DNA of 64,000 nucleotides from Hyphomicrobiales bacterium (GCA_002869065.1 PKTR01000003.1:90891-154890), one strand, 5' to 3'. Shown: positions 25,001 through 34,075, counted from the stretch's first letter. The notes: a model not told the origin generated them from the sequence alone. Numbers and translations are program-made.

Positions 25001-25828
25001 ATGAGCCTTACGACATCCGACAGGATCGTCTCCAGCGGGGAAGGGAGCGACAGCTCCCTTCCCTTCTACTCGCCGACCGCCGACGAGTGCGCGATCTTCG
25101 AAACCGCCTACCGCAACAAGCTGCCGCTCCTGCTCAAGGGACCGACCGGCTGCGGCAAGACCCGGTTCGTCTCGCACATGGCCGCCCGGCTCGGCCTGCC
25201 ACTTCACACCGTCGCTTGCCATGACGACCTCACCGCCGCCGACCTCACCGGTCGCTACCTATTGAAGGGCGGAGATACGGTCTGGGTTGACGGGCCGCTG
25301 ACCCGCGCCGCGCGCGAAGGCGGCATCTGCTATCTCGACGAGGTTGTGGAAGCGCGCAAGGACGTCACCGTCGTGCTGCATCCGCTGACCGACGATCGCC
25401 GCATCCTGCCGCTCGATCGCACCGGCGAGATCCTCGAAGCACCCGACAATTTCATGCTGGTGGTGTCCTACAACCCCGGCTACCAGAACATCCTGAAAAC
25501 GCTGAAACCGTCGACCCGGCAGCGTTTTCTGGCCCTTGATTTCACCTTCCCCGCACCCGACCGCGAGGCGGAGATCGTCGCCAAGGAAAGCGGTCTCGAG
25601 ATTAACCGCTGCAAGGCGCTTGTCCGGTTGGCCGGCAAGATCCGCGAACTCGCCGGCCAGGATATCGAGGAAGGTGTCTCGACCCGCCTGCTCGTCTATT
25701 GCGCCAGCCTCATTCGCGACGGCTTGACCATGGAGCGGGCCATCCACGTCGCACTGATCGAGCCGATCACCGACGACAACGACGTCAAGCGCGGTCTCGC
25801 CGACATCGTCGTCGCCGTCATCGGCTGA
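25001..25828 (+). CDS. norQ: NorQ, MoxR-type AAA+ ATPase
   Basis: The 275-residue CbbQ/NorQ ATPase has Walker A GPTGCGKTR near 47-55 and Walker B around GGICYLDEVVEA. VVSYNPGYQ represents sensor 1. With the VWA protein NorD it inserts or remodels the non-haem iron site of NorB. It lies 24 bp after norB and 14 bp before norD. Confidence 0.94.
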   Translation: MSLTTSDRIVSSGEGSDSSLPFYSPTADECAIFETAYRNKLPLLLKGPTGCGKTRFVSHMAARLGLPLHTVACHDDLTAADLTGRYLLKGGDTVWVDGPLTRAAREGGICYLDEVVEARKDVTVVLHPLTDDRRILPLDRTGEILEAPDNFMLVVSYNPGYQNILKTLKPSTRQRFLALDFTFPAPDREAEIVAKESGLEINRCKALVRLAGKIRELAGQDIEEGVSTRLLVYCASLIRDGLTMERAIHVALIEPITDDNDVKRGLADIVVAVIG

Positions 25829-25842
25829 CGTGGGGGTCGCCC

Positions 25843-27798
25843 ATGTCCGGCATCAACTTTTGGGAACCGGAAGAGGCCATAGGCACGCTATGGCACCGCT
25901 TCGTCGAAAAACTCGACGAAACGCCGCGTTTTCCCGAAGCTGCCGTGACGCTGGAGACCATGCGCACCCGCCTTAGCGTCTTCTTCCACGGACTTGGCGG
26001 CGACAAGGGTGTCGAAATCGTCCAGGCCGTCAAAAGTGAATCGGGCCACCGGCTGTCGTGGCGCCGCCGCCTCGGCCGCGCCAAGGAGCGCGAGGAACGC
26101 CCGAGCTATGACGGTGAGCGGCTTTCCCTGCCGCAAAGCGTCGACGCGTTCCCCGAGAAAGACCTCAACGAGGCACTCTTCCTGTGGGTAGCAGCCTGGA
26201 CGGCCTTTGCCGGCGAAGCGCCGGAACTACCGCCGGGCAAGTTGCGCGCCGACATCGCCACGCTGCGCTACTCGCTCGAAGTGACCCGCCGAACCCTCGA
26301 CGCCTGCCCCGGCCTGCGACCGATCTACGGACGCCTGTGCAAATCGCTGCGCGAAACCCGGCCGCGCTGGAAACTTCCGCCGGAAGAAGCCGCGATGGAG
26401 ACGGTCGTTCGCCATCTCATCGGCGAGCAGGCTTGCGTCGAGGACGAAGCGGTCGCCCGCCTCCTGGCGGCCGTGAGCAATGACGATATCGACCTCGCCG
26501 ACCTCAAGCCTGTCAGCGGCTATCGCCCGTTCCGCCCGATCGTTCTGTGGCCGGACCACCGCCGGCTGGCGACCTCCGGCCGACGTCAGCGCGAGGACGC
26601 GGATCCGGCCAGCAACAAGGCGAGCGAGGAAAAGGAACAGTCGCAAAAGAAGCGGTTCCGCGCCAAGCGGCAGAAGTCCGACGAGGCGAACCGCCGCGAC
26701 AGCATCATCCTGCACCGGTTCGAATCGATCCGCTCCTGGGCCGAATTCCTCAACATCAACCGCACCATTGACGATGAGGAACCGGATCAGGCGCGCAAGG
26801 TCGCCGACGATCAGGACGAAATCGGCCTGGTCGAAACGAAGAAGCGGCCGGCGACCCGGCTCGCCTTCGATCTCGATCTGGCGCCCGAAGACGTCGACCG
26901 CGAGCGGCTCGCCGGAGAGCATCTCTACCCCGAATGGGACTATCGCAGCAGCTCCTACCTGCCCGAACAATGCCGGGTGCTGGCTACTGAAGCCGATAAG
27001 GTTGAGGCGGTGCCGAGTTTCCTTTCCGCCCCCGAGACCCGCAAGCGTATCCGCGCCGTCAAGCGCCGCTTCGAGGCGTTCCGGCCGAAGCGCATACAGT
27101 TCCATCGCCAGCCCGACGGCAACGAGCTCGATATGGAGGCGCTGGTGCGCTCCTACGTCGACATCGCCGCCACCGGACAGGGGTCCGACCGCATCTACAC
27201 CACGACGCGCACCGAGGCCCGCGACCTCGCCGTGCTGACCCTCGTCGACACATCGCGCTCGACCGAAAGCGTGGTCGAAGGCCGTCCGGTCATCGATATC
27301 GCCCGCGAGGCGCTTATCGCGCTGTGCCACGGCCTCGACGCGGTCGGTGACGACCATGCGGTCTATGCATTTTCATCGCTGCGCCGAGATCGGGTCTATC
27401 TCAGCCGCTGCAAACGCTTCGATGAAAAGACCGGACCCGGCGTCGAGGCCCGCATCGCAGCCCTCAAACCCGGCTTCTACACACGGCTCGGCACCGCCAT
27501 CCGGCACGCATCGAGCGAGCTGTCCAAGCGGCCGTCGCAGCACCGCCTGCTGCTGGTGCTCACCGACGGTAAGCCGAACGACCTCGACCACTACGAAGGC
27601 CGCTACGGCATCGAGGATACCCGCCGCGCCGTTCTTGAAGCGCGTCGCCTCGGCCATTCGGTCTTCGCCATCACCATCGACAAGCGGGCGCGCGATTATG
27701 TGCCCCATGTCTTCGGCCGAAACGGCTACGCGATCGTCTCCCACCCCGCGAAGCTGACAGAGGCCCTCCCCCTGCTCTACAGGCAACTGGTGCAGTAA
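25843..27798 (+). CDS. norD: NorD, VWA-domain nitric oxide reductase activation protein
   Basis: The 651-residue cytoplasmic protein has a long helical N-part, a charged low-complexity stretch (about 245-290) and a C-terminal von Willebrand A domain (from about 460). The metal-site motif LVDTSRSTES near 466-475 and LTDGKPND further on identify the VWA domain. ATG 25843 (MSGINFWEPEE) matches the family start; a longer reading from 25699 would overlap norQ heavily. GTGGGGG is the likely ribosome site. The stop overlaps norE as TAATG. Confidence 0.94.
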   Translation: MSGINFWEPEEAIGTLWHRFVEKLDETPRFPEAAVTLETMRTRLSVFFHGLGGDKGVEIVQAVKSESGHRLSWRRRLGRAKEREERPSYDGERLSLPQSVDAFPEKDLNEALFLWVAAWTAFAGEAPELPPGKLRADIATLRYSLEVTRRTLDACPGLRPIYGRLCKSLRETRPRWKLPPEEAAMETVVRHLIGEQACVEDEAVARLLAAVSNDDIDLADLKPVSGYRPFRPIVLWPDHRRLATSGRRQREDADPASNKASEEKEQSQKKRFRAKRQKSDEANRRDSIILHRFESIRSWAEFLNINRTIDDEEPDQARKVADDQDEIGLVETKKRPATRLAFDLDLAPEDVDRERLAGEHLYPEWDYRSSSYLPEQCRVLATEADKVEAVPSFLSAPETRKRIRAVKRRFEAFRPKRIQFHRQPDGNELDMEALVRSYVDIAATGQGSDRIYTTTRTEARDLAVLTLVDTSRSTESVVEGRPVIDIAREALIALCHGLDAVGDDHAVYAFSSLRRDRVYLSRCKRFDEKTGPGVEARIAALKPGFYTRLGTAIRHASSELSKRPSQHRLLLVLTDGKPNDLDHYEGRYGIEDTRRAVLEARRLGHSVFAITIDKRARDYVPHVFGRNGYAIVSHPAKLTEALPLLYRQLVQ

Positions 27799-28439
27799 TG
27801 GACGACATCGATATGAACGTTGAGGATCGGGCGCCGTCAGGCGAAACCCGAGCAGAAGCGGCGCCGGCACCAGCCGCACCGCATAATCCGAACGAAGGCT
27901 GGGGCCCGCTGTCGGGCCTGCCGGGCAATCCGATCATGTGGCTACTGATCGCCAGCGAATTGCTGGTCTTCGGCGCCGCCTTCGTCGGCTACGCCGGCGC
28001 CCGCATCATGGACCCGCAAACATTCGTCGAGTCGCAGGATCATCTGAACCGCCTCGCCGGCGCGCTCAACACAATGGTGCTTCTGACAAGCGGCTATTTC
28101 GCCGCCCGTGCCGTCGCCGCGATCGAAGCCGGCGACAGCCGCATGAACCGGCTCTGGCTGCTCGCTGCCGGTTCGCTCGGCGTCGTCTTCCTGATCGTGA
28201 AGTTCTTCGAGTACGCCGAGAAGGCCGAGGCCGGCATCGGCATGGAAACCAACACCTTCTTCACGCTCTACTATCTGATCACCGGCTTCCACGCCCTTCA
28301 CGTCGTTTTCGGCCTGGTGATCCTCGCCATCATCGCCAAGTGGAACTCGCTCGAAAATATCGAGACCGGTACCGCCTTCTGGCACATGGTCGACCTGATC
28401 TGGGTGATCGTGTTCCCCGTGATCTACGTGATGAGGTAG
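27798..28439 (+). CDS. norE: NorE, cytochrome oxidase subunit III-like membrane protein
   Basis: The 213-residue membrane protein has a Pro/Ala-rich cytoplasmic N-tail (about 1-45) and five hydrophobic helices. It carries subunit-III signatures such as MWLLIASELLVFGAAF, LYYLITGFHALHV and AFWHMVDLIWVIVFPVIY. NorE supports NOR activity in Paracoccus-type clusters but is not catalytic. ATG 27798 overlaps the norD stop by 1 nt. Confidence 0.93.
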   Translation: MDDIDMNVEDRAPSGETRAEAAPAPAAPHNPNEGWGPLSGLPGNPIMWLLIASELLVFGAAFVGYAGARIMDPQTFVESQDHLNRLAGALNTMVLLTSGYFAARAVAAIEAGDSRMNRLWLLAAGSLGVVFLIVKFFEYAEKAEAGIGMETNTFFTLYYLITGFHALHVVFGLVILAIIAKWNSLENIETGTAFWHMVDLIWVIVFPVIYVMR

Positions 28440-28445
28440 ACAGCC

Positions 28446-28745
28446 ATGCTCCGCAATTTCCTCACACGCCATCGCCTCGAAGCTGCTTGGATCGGCCTGA
28501 TGATGCTGACCATCGGCACCATGGTGTTCGGCCGCGTCACCGGAACGGCGGCCCTCGGCACGGGTTTCCTCGTGGCGCTCGCCTTCGTCACTTTCTTCAA
28601 GTGCCGGGTGATTCTGCGTCGCTATCTCGGTCTTGACCGGGCACCCGGCTGGGCCACGACCTATGACGTCTTCGTCGCCGCCGTGCTGATTGTCGTGCTC
28701 GGCCTCGTCATCATCGGCAACAACATCGCCGGGACGGCCGCCTGA
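28446..28745 (+). CDS. norF: NorF-like small membrane protein
   Basis: The 99-residue protein has three hydrophobic segments: WIGLMMLTIGTMVFG, FLVALAFVTFFKCRVILR and YDVFVAAVLIVVLGLVIIG. The length, topology and position after norE fit NorF, which resembles cytochrome oxidase subunit IV. It ends the operon. No intrinsic terminator in plus-strand sense is visible behind it. Confidence 0.85.
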   Translation: MLRNFLTRHRLEAAWIGLMMLTIGTMVFGRVTGTAALGTGFLVALAFVTFFKCRVILRRYLGLDRAPGWATTYDVFVAAVLIVVLGLVIIGNNIAGTAA

Positions 28746-28828
28746 CAGCCACACGCTTCCAACCATGTGCCACAGCCGCAGCTTCTGCGGCGGCACTTGG
28801 CGCGCGCGCTATCTTCAAATCATTCAAA

Positions 28829-28863
28829 GAAAAAAGAGGCCCAAATCCTTGGATTTGGGCCTC
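28829..28863 (-). terminator. Strong intrinsic terminator, minus-strand sense
   Basis: A 13-bp perfect stem (GAGGCCCAAATCC against GGATTTGGGCCTC, 2-nt centre, 28836-28863) is followed on the minus strand by six T residues (28835-28830). On the plus strand no T-run follows, so it terminates leftward transcription. It lies 239 bp beyond the stop of the regulator gene that ends at 29102. Confidence 0.85.
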
Positions 28864-28967
28864 ATTCGACAAGGCTATTCAGTCCATGAGGAGCCAAACG
28901 AAGAACTCTCGAGATAGGGGCGGTGGAATGATGGCTCTTCGGTCACCGTCGAGAAGTCTCGTTGACT
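28829..28967 (-). ncRNA. Candidate FNR/Dnr-controlled small RNA
   Basis: On the minus strand a perfect TTGAC-N4-GTCAA box (29001-29014, centre 29007.5) is followed 32 bp later by a -10-like GATAAA (28978-28973). A purine start near 28967 lies at the ideal class II distance of about 41 bp from the box centre. The intrinsic terminator at 28829-28863 would end a transcript of about 139 nt. The transcript would contain a CGAGA-CT-TCTCG hairpin near its 5' end. No convincing reading frame lies in it. It sits between the convergent norF and dnr genes. It could alternatively be just the 3' region of the dnr mRNA. Prediction only. Confidence 0.45.
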
Positions 28968-29000
28968 GTTCCTTTATCGCCCGACCGCGCAAAACCCTCC

Positions 29001-29014
29001 TTGACGATCGTCAA
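29001..29014. promoter_or_regulatory. FNR/Dnr-type box in a gene-free convergent region
   Basis: TTGACGATCGTCAA is a perfectly symmetric dyad, including its centre. It lies between the 3' ends of norF and the dnr-like gene, so it serves no annotated start codon. The -10-like sequence on its minus-strand side fits class II spacing; the TATAGG on the plus side (29030) is 7 bp too close. Confidence 0.75.
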
Positions 29015-29101
29015 GTCGGGAAAATGAAGTATAGGGAAAGCACTGAGCGCTGTTTTCCAGCGCGGTTTCGAGCCCCGCGTTCACCGGGTGCCAGACCGCT
29101 G

Positions 29102-29833
29102 TCAGCCCCGGGCCGGACCGCTGTGACGCTGAAGAACGGTCGCGCGTTCTTCCTCGACGAAATCGCGCAATTTGCCGACATCGGCGATCGAAGCCAGGTT
29201 CTGGTGCACCTTGACCCCATATTCCTTCAGCCGCTGGAACGCGCGTGACAGGCTTTCCGGCTTCATACCGAGACGGCCGGCGATCAGCGCCTTGTCGTAA
29301 GGCAGCATCAGCGTGCACGGCCCGCTGTTCTGCGGCGCCATTTCGATCAGGAACTCGGCCACCCGCTGCGCGCCGGTATGCGCCTTCAACTGCTCGATCT
29401 GCTGCACCAGCACATGCAGGTGCTGCGAGGTCGAGGCAAGCATGGCGAGCGCGATCTCGGGCCGCTCGATGATCTGGTCGAACAGCCGGCGCACCGGAAT
29501 GACGGCAAGGCGACAGTCGGTAACCGGCTCGGCGCTGACCGGATAATGCCCGCCGGTAAAGGCGGCGGCTTCGGCAAAACTCTGACCGCGGGTGAAGACA
29601 TGCACGATGGCCTCTTCGCCAGCCGGCGTCAGCCGATAGACCTTCACCCAGCCCTCGAACAGGACGAAAAACGCCTCCGCCGGATCGCCCTGCAGGAAGA
29701 TCGTTTCACCGCGCTCATAGGAGTGGACGATGGCATTGGCGAAAAGGCCCTCGAGAGCCTCGTCGGGAATGCCACTGAAAATCGCGGTATCCCGAAGGAT
29801 AGCGCGATCGCCGTCCCGCAATCCGATGGTCAT
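29102..29833 (-). CDS. Dnr/NnrR-type Crp/Fnr-family transcription regulator
   Basis: The 243-residue regulator has an N-terminal cyclic-nucleotide-like sensor domain (about 15-125, with YERGETIFLQGDPAEAFFVLFEGWVKVY), a dimerisation helix (about 130-160) and a C-terminal winged helix. The recognition helix contains KPESLSRAFQRLKEYG, the E-SR form that reads TTGAC half sites. Only two Cys are present (TDCRL, GPCTL), so it cannot hold an FNR-type Fe-S cluster and is more likely an NO/haem-sensing Dnr or NnrR. ATG 29833 is chosen over an upstream reading from 29893. It is the obvious candidate for the four boxes. Confidence 0.88.
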   Translation of the reverse strand: MTIGLRDGDRAILRDTAIFSGIPDEALEGLFANAIVHSYERGETIFLQGDPAEAFFVLFEGWVKVYRLTPAGEEAIVHVFTRGQSFAEAAAFTGGHYPVSAEPVTDCRLAVIPVRRLFDQIIERPEIALAMLASTSQHLHVLVQQIEQLKAHTGAQRVAEFLIEMAPQNSGPCTLMLPYDKALIAGRLGMKPESLSRAFQRLKEYGVKVHQNLASIADVGKLRDFVEEERATVLQRHSGPARG

Positions 29834-30065
29834 AGCATTGCCTCGCCTATCGACTTTCCGGCTTGTTTTTGTCCGGCCGCGCGATGATGCCATCCCCCGT
29901 GCGTGGCCGTGAATCCCGGTGTCTGTATTTATCGTTTGTCGGCATGCAGGCGCCCTTGCCCGGAGGCAACTCGCACAACATCCCTTTGGTTAGTGCGCTG
30001 ACACTATCGTCGCAGGCAGCCGAAAAAAAGGTCTTTTCGCTGCGGGAAAACACCGACAGCCAAGG

Positions 30066-31745
30066 CTAGAGCAGGAAAAGCACCAGGATCTGAGGCGCCA
30101 GAATGCGCAGGCACATTACCAGCGGATAGACGGTCGCATAGGCAATCGACTGCGCGGCTGCCGGCGACATCGCGTTGGCAAAGGCAAGCGCCGGCGGGTC
30201 GGTCATCGAACCGGCCAGAACACCCGACAGGCTGAGATAGTTCACCTTGAAGATCAGCCGCCCCACAAACCCGACGACCAGCAGCGGCACGAGCGTGATC
30301 AGCACCGCATAGCCCATCCACACGAACCCGTCGCCGTTGAGCAGCGTCTCGACGAACTTGTCGCCGGCCTTCAGCCCGACCGCGGCAAGAAACAGAACAA
30401 TGCCCAGTTCGCGCAGCGCGTGATTGGCGACCGGCGGCATGAACCAGACGAACGGCCCGAAATGGCCGAGCCGGGCAAGTAGGATCGCGACCACGAGCGG
30501 TCCGCCGGCCAGGCCGAGCTTGAGCGGAGCCGGCAAGCCGGGCAGCAGAATCGGAATGCTGCCGGCCAGAACACCGAGCACGATACCGACGAAAACGGCC
30601 GAGAACTGAACCTCGTCGAGGCGGCGCTGCTGGCCACCGAACATGCCCCGCACCGCCTTCAGATCGGACGCGGCTCCGACGATCGTGAGAATGTCGCCGA
30701 ACTGCAGCGGCAGGCAGCCGTCGGCTGACAACTGGGTGCCAGCGCGCGAGACACGCGAGATCGTCACCCCGTGACCCTCAAGGCCGAAGTCCCGGATGCG
30801 TTTGCCAAGCGCCTTCGTTTCGGTGACCGCGACCCGTTCCCACGCCATATCGGTGCCGCGGGTCGTCGTCAGCGCAACATCGACTTCCTCGCCAAGGATG
30901 ATGACCATGTTGCGCAACTGATCGGCCGGGCCAACCAGATGCAGCACGTCGCCCATGTCCACCGGCGTCGACCGGCTCGGGTGGATCAGTTCGCTCCCTT
31001 TGCGCATGCGCGAAGCGACAACGCCCTTGTCGTAGAGGTCGGGCACTTCGCCGAGCTTCAGCCCGACCACGTTCGGATTTTTCACCGCAACATTGATCGC
31101 AGGCAGCTCCGCCGCGCCCCTCTTGCGAAGCCGGTCGTATTCCAGCTCTTCCTCATCGATACGAATACGCAGGACGAATCGCACGAGAAGCATGGTCAAC
31201 AGGATGCCGATGATGCCGAACGGATAGGCGACTGCATAGCCAAGGCTCGGCAGGGCCAGTGAATTGGCGTTCGCGCCGACATCCTTCAGCACCTGCGTTG
31301 CCGCGCCGAGCCCCGGCGTGTTGGTCACCGCCCCCGACATCAGCCCGACCAGCGCCGGCAACGGGATGTCGGTGACGAAGTTCAGCACCACGGTGACAAG
31401 CACGCCGAGAACGACGATCGATGCGGCCAGCAAATTGAGTTGAAGCCCGGATTTCTGCAGCGAGGCGAAGAAACCGGGACCGACCTGCACGCCGATGGTG
31501 AAAACGAAAATGATCAAACCGAATTCGCGCACGAACTCGATCGTCGCCGGATCGAAGGAAATTCCAAAGGCCGAGGCGATGTGGCCGACGAAGATGCCGG
31601 CGAACAGCACGCCGCCAATGCCGAGCCCGACACCGCGATAGTGCCAGCCGCCAAGCACGAGGCCGAGGGCCCCGGCAATCGACAACGCCACCGTGGCCAG
31701 AGCCACGTCCGGCATGCCTTGCACGAACGCGATTATGGAGTCCAT
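30066..31745 (-). CDS. AspT/YidE-type transporter with two RCK_C domains
   Basis: The 559-residue membrane protein has two hydrophobic halves, each of about five helices with the duplicated YidE/YbjL motif (LMSGAVTNTPGLGAA near 135; LAGSMTDPPALAFA near 515). A cytoplasmic middle (about 195-375) contains two TrkA-C/RCK_C modules (each with D-L-V-G-like endings such as VDMGDVLHLVGPADQL). The family exchanges organic acids or amino acids. The substrate is not readable here. It lies divergently from no gene and stands alone next to the dnr-like gene. Confidence 0.85.
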   Translation of the reverse strand: MDSIIAFVQGMPDVALATVALSIAGALGLVLGGWHYRGVGLGIGGVLFAGIFVGHIASAFGISFDPATIEFVREFGLIIFVFTIGVQVGPGFFASLQKSGLQLNLLAASIVVLGVLVTVVLNFVTDIPLPALVGLMSGAVTNTPGLGAATQVLKDVGANANSLALPSLGYAVAYPFGIIGILLTMLLVRFVLRIRIDEEELEYDRLRKRGAAELPAINVAVKNPNVVGLKLGEVPDLYDKGVVASRMRKGSELIHPSRSTPVDMGDVLHLVGPADQLRNMVIILGEEVDVALTTTRGTDMAWERVAVTETKALGKRIRDFGLEGHGVTISRVSRAGTQLSADGCLPLQFGDILTIVGAASDLKAVRGMFGGQQRRLDEVQFSAVFVGIVLGVLAGSIPILLPGLPAPLKLGLAGGPLVVAILLARLGHFGPFVWFMPPVANHALRELGIVLFLAAVGLKAGDKFVETLLNGDGFVWMGYAVLITLVPLLVVGFVGRLIFKVNYLSLSGVLAGSMTDPPALAFANAMSPAAAQSIAYATVYPLVMCLRILAPQILVLFLL

Positions 31746-31870
31746 TCGCGGATCACCCTCCTGGGCGATTGCATCAATTGGTCAGGTCTGAGTTGGGAAT
31801 CACAGGATGGGCCCTCATCCCGCCGCCGTCAATCGGGGTTTCGCCTCGGATTTGAACCGATTCAAACAGT

Positions 31871-33910
31871 CTACATGGGCAGACACAACCGAAGCGCCTC
31901 ATAGATCGCGGCATGGATGTTGCGGCTCGCGACCGCGTCGCCGATCCGGTAGAGGCGGTAGCCACCATCCGGGTTGCGAGCGATCGTCTGCGGCTGTAGC
32001 GCCAGGTAGGCCGGGTGATCGAGCTCGCCGCGATTGATCGATCCCTCCTTCAGCGCGAAATAGAGATCGTCGAGCGGCAGCGTGCCGTGTTCGACGACGA
32101 CCTGATCGACCTCGCGCGTCTCGATGCGCTGCGAATAATCGCTGCCGAGCGTCGCGACGACGCCGTTGCCCGCCCGCGCAACCGAGATCAGCCGCGTATT
32201 GATGGTGATCCGCACGCCGTGCTCGGAAAAGCTCTCGGCGTATTTAACGTGGTTGAGGCCGCCGACGTCGGGCGCGAAGAAGCGCTCCGGCGTGACGATC
32301 TCGAGCTGCGCGCCGCTTGCGGCGATTGCTTCCGCCGCCTGCAGTCCCGGATGCTGGCCGTTGTCATCGAACAGAAGCACATTGCGACCCGGCTTGGCGT
32401 CGCCGGAAAGAATATCCCAGCCGCTGACGACGAGATCGGACCCCGCATCGAGAATATCCGTGTTCGGCAACCCGCCCGTTGCAACGATCACCACATCGGG
32501 TGCTTCGGCCAGCACGTCGTCTGCTTCGGCGAACACGTTGAAGCGCATCGCGACGCCGAGCCGTTCGCATTCCTCGGCCCGCCAGTCGACGATGCCGATC
32601 AGCTCCGAGCGGCGCGGACTGCGCGCCAGAAGCCGCACCTGCCCGCCCGGCCGGTCGGCCGCCTCGAACAACACAACGTCATGCCCGCGCGCAGCGCTCA
32701 CCCGCGCCGCCTCAAGCCCGGCCGGTCCTGCCCCGACGATGACGATCTTCTTGCGTTCACCCGAAGTCGGCGGGATGTCGTGCGGGATCGTCGCCTCGCG
32801 GCTCGTCGCCGGATTGTGGATGCACAGCGCCTCGCCCCCCTCATAGATGCGGTCGAGGCAGTAGGTCGCGCCGACACAAGGGCGGATGCGGTGTTCCTCG
32901 CCGCGCGCGATCTTTTTGACGATATGCGGATCGGCGATATGCGCCCGCGTCATGCCGACCAGATCGAGCTTGCCCTCGGCAATCGCGTGCCGCGCTGTCG
33001 CGACATCGGCGATGCGCGCCGCATGGAACACCGGGAATTTGGTCTCGGCGCGGATCTCACCGGCGAAATCGAGATGCGGCGCCGAACGCATGCCCTGCAC
33101 CGGAATGACCTTGCTCAGCGCCGCGTCGCTGTCGATATGGCCGCGAATGACATTGAGAAAATCGACATGGCCGCGCGCCACGAGACGGCGGCAGATTTCG
33201 ACACCCTCCGCGCGCGAAAGCCCCCGATCCCAGTCCTCGTCGACGACGAGGCGCGCACCGACGATGTAGTCGGCACCGACCGTGTCGCGGATCGCATCGA
33301 ACACCCGATGGGTGAAGCGCAGCCTGTTGTCGAGGTCGCCGTTATATTCATCGTCGCGCCGGTTGGTCGCCGGCGACCAGAAGCCGTCGAGCAGATGGCC
33401 GTAGCATTCGATCTCGATGCCATCGAGCCCGGCCTCCTTCATGCGCGCTGCCGCCGCCGCATAGTCGCGCACGATGCGATCCATGTCCCAGTCTTCCATC
33501 TCCTTCGGGAAGCTGCGATGCGCCGGCTCGCGCACCGGCGAGGCCGCCAGCACAGGCAGCCAGGCGTCCTTGTTCCAGCTGGTGCGCCGGCCGAGATGGG
33601 TAAGCTGGATCATCACCGCCGTGCCGTGCTCGTGGCACTCTTCGGTAAGGCGCCGCAGATGCGGCACGATCTCGTCGCGATAGGCGTGCAGATTGCCGAA
33701 GGCCGGCGGACTGTCGGCCGAGACGATCGCCGAGCCCGCCGTCATGGTCAGCCCGATACCGCCCTTTGCCTTTTCGACGTGATAGAGCCGGTAGCGATCC
33801 GCCGGCATGCCGTCTTCCGCATAGGCCGGCTCGTGCGCGCTCGACATGATGCGGTTGCGCAGCGTGAGATGCTTCAGCTGAAACGGTTGAAGCAGCGGAT
33901 CGGTGCTCAT
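31871..33910 (-). CDS. NADH:flavin oxidoreductase of the trimethylamine/dimethylglycine dehydrogenase type
   Basis: The 679-residue protein has an N-terminal Old Yellow Enzyme TIM barrel (about 5-340), an iron-sulfur segment, and a C-terminal FAD/NAD(P)-binding part with VIVGAGPAGLEAARV near 390. The Fe-S segment has C345, C351 and C363, but position 348, where trimethylamine dehydrogenase has Cys, is Ala (CVGATYC). Related alphaproteobacterial enzymes demethylate N-methylproline, stachydrine or dimethylglycine. The substrate here is unknown. ATG 33910 begins MSTDPLLQPFQLKHLTLRNR, the usual family start. Confidence 0.85.
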   Translation of the reverse strand: MSTDPLLQPFQLKHLTLRNRIMSSAHEPAYAEDGMPADRYRLYHVEKAKGGIGLTMTAGSAIVSADSPPAFGNLHAYRDEIVPHLRRLTEECHEHGTAVMIQLTHLGRRTSWNKDAWLPVLAASPVREPAHRSFPKEMEDWDMDRIVRDYAAAAARMKEAGLDGIEIECYGHLLDGFWSPATNRRDDEYNGDLDNRLRFTHRVFDAIRDTVGADYIVGARLVVDEDWDRGLSRAEGVEICRRLVARGHVDFLNVIRGHIDSDAALSKVIPVQGMRSAPHLDFAGEIRAETKFPVFHAARIADVATARHAIAEGKLDLVGMTRAHIADPHIVKKIARGEEHRIRPCVGATYCLDRIYEGGEALCIHNPATSREATIPHDIPPTSGERKKIVIVGAGPAGLEAARVSAARGHDVVLFEAADRPGGQVRLLARSPRRSELIGIVDWRAEECERLGVAMRFNVFAEADDVLAEAPDVVIVATGGLPNTDILDAGSDLVVSGWDILSGDAKPGRNVLLFDDNGQHPGLQAAEAIAASGAQLEIVTPERFFAPDVGGLNHVKYAESFSEHGVRITINTRLISVARAGNGVVATLGSDYSQRIETREVDQVVVEHGTLPLDDLYFALKEGSINRGELDHPAYLALQPQTIARNPDGGYRLYRIGDAVASRNIHAAIYEALRLCLPM

Positions 33911-34075
33911 GACGAAGGCTCTCCTTGCGCGCAAACGAATATCGAATGGTGGACCGGCAGCGGGGCCGACGGCAAGCGGCTGAACGCGATCGCGCCGTGC
34001 ATTTTTCCGCCACGCCGGCGCATTTGCCGGCAAAGAGCGCTTGTCGAGCACCTCATCGCGCTCTTAGTTGAGGAC

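Noticed and set aside
28690-28917. 75-codon plus-strand frame overlapping the end of norF
   Set aside because: It overlaps norF in another frame and runs through the terminator stem; there is no sign of coding.
29014-29050. A plus-strand promoter driven by the box at 29001
   Set aside because: The TATAGG at 29030 lies about 25 bp from the box centre, too close for class II activation, and nothing is encoded downstream in that sense.
29102-29833. Classical oxygen-sensing FNR
   Set aside because: FNR needs four Cys for its Fe-S cluster; this protein has only two, at unrelated positions.
32015-34075. Very long plus-strand frame opposite the flavin oxidoreductase gene
   Set aside because: It is the antisense shadow of a GC-rich gene; only its last part (34076-34720) is a real protein, the pyroglutamyl peptidase, with its own start and ribosome site.
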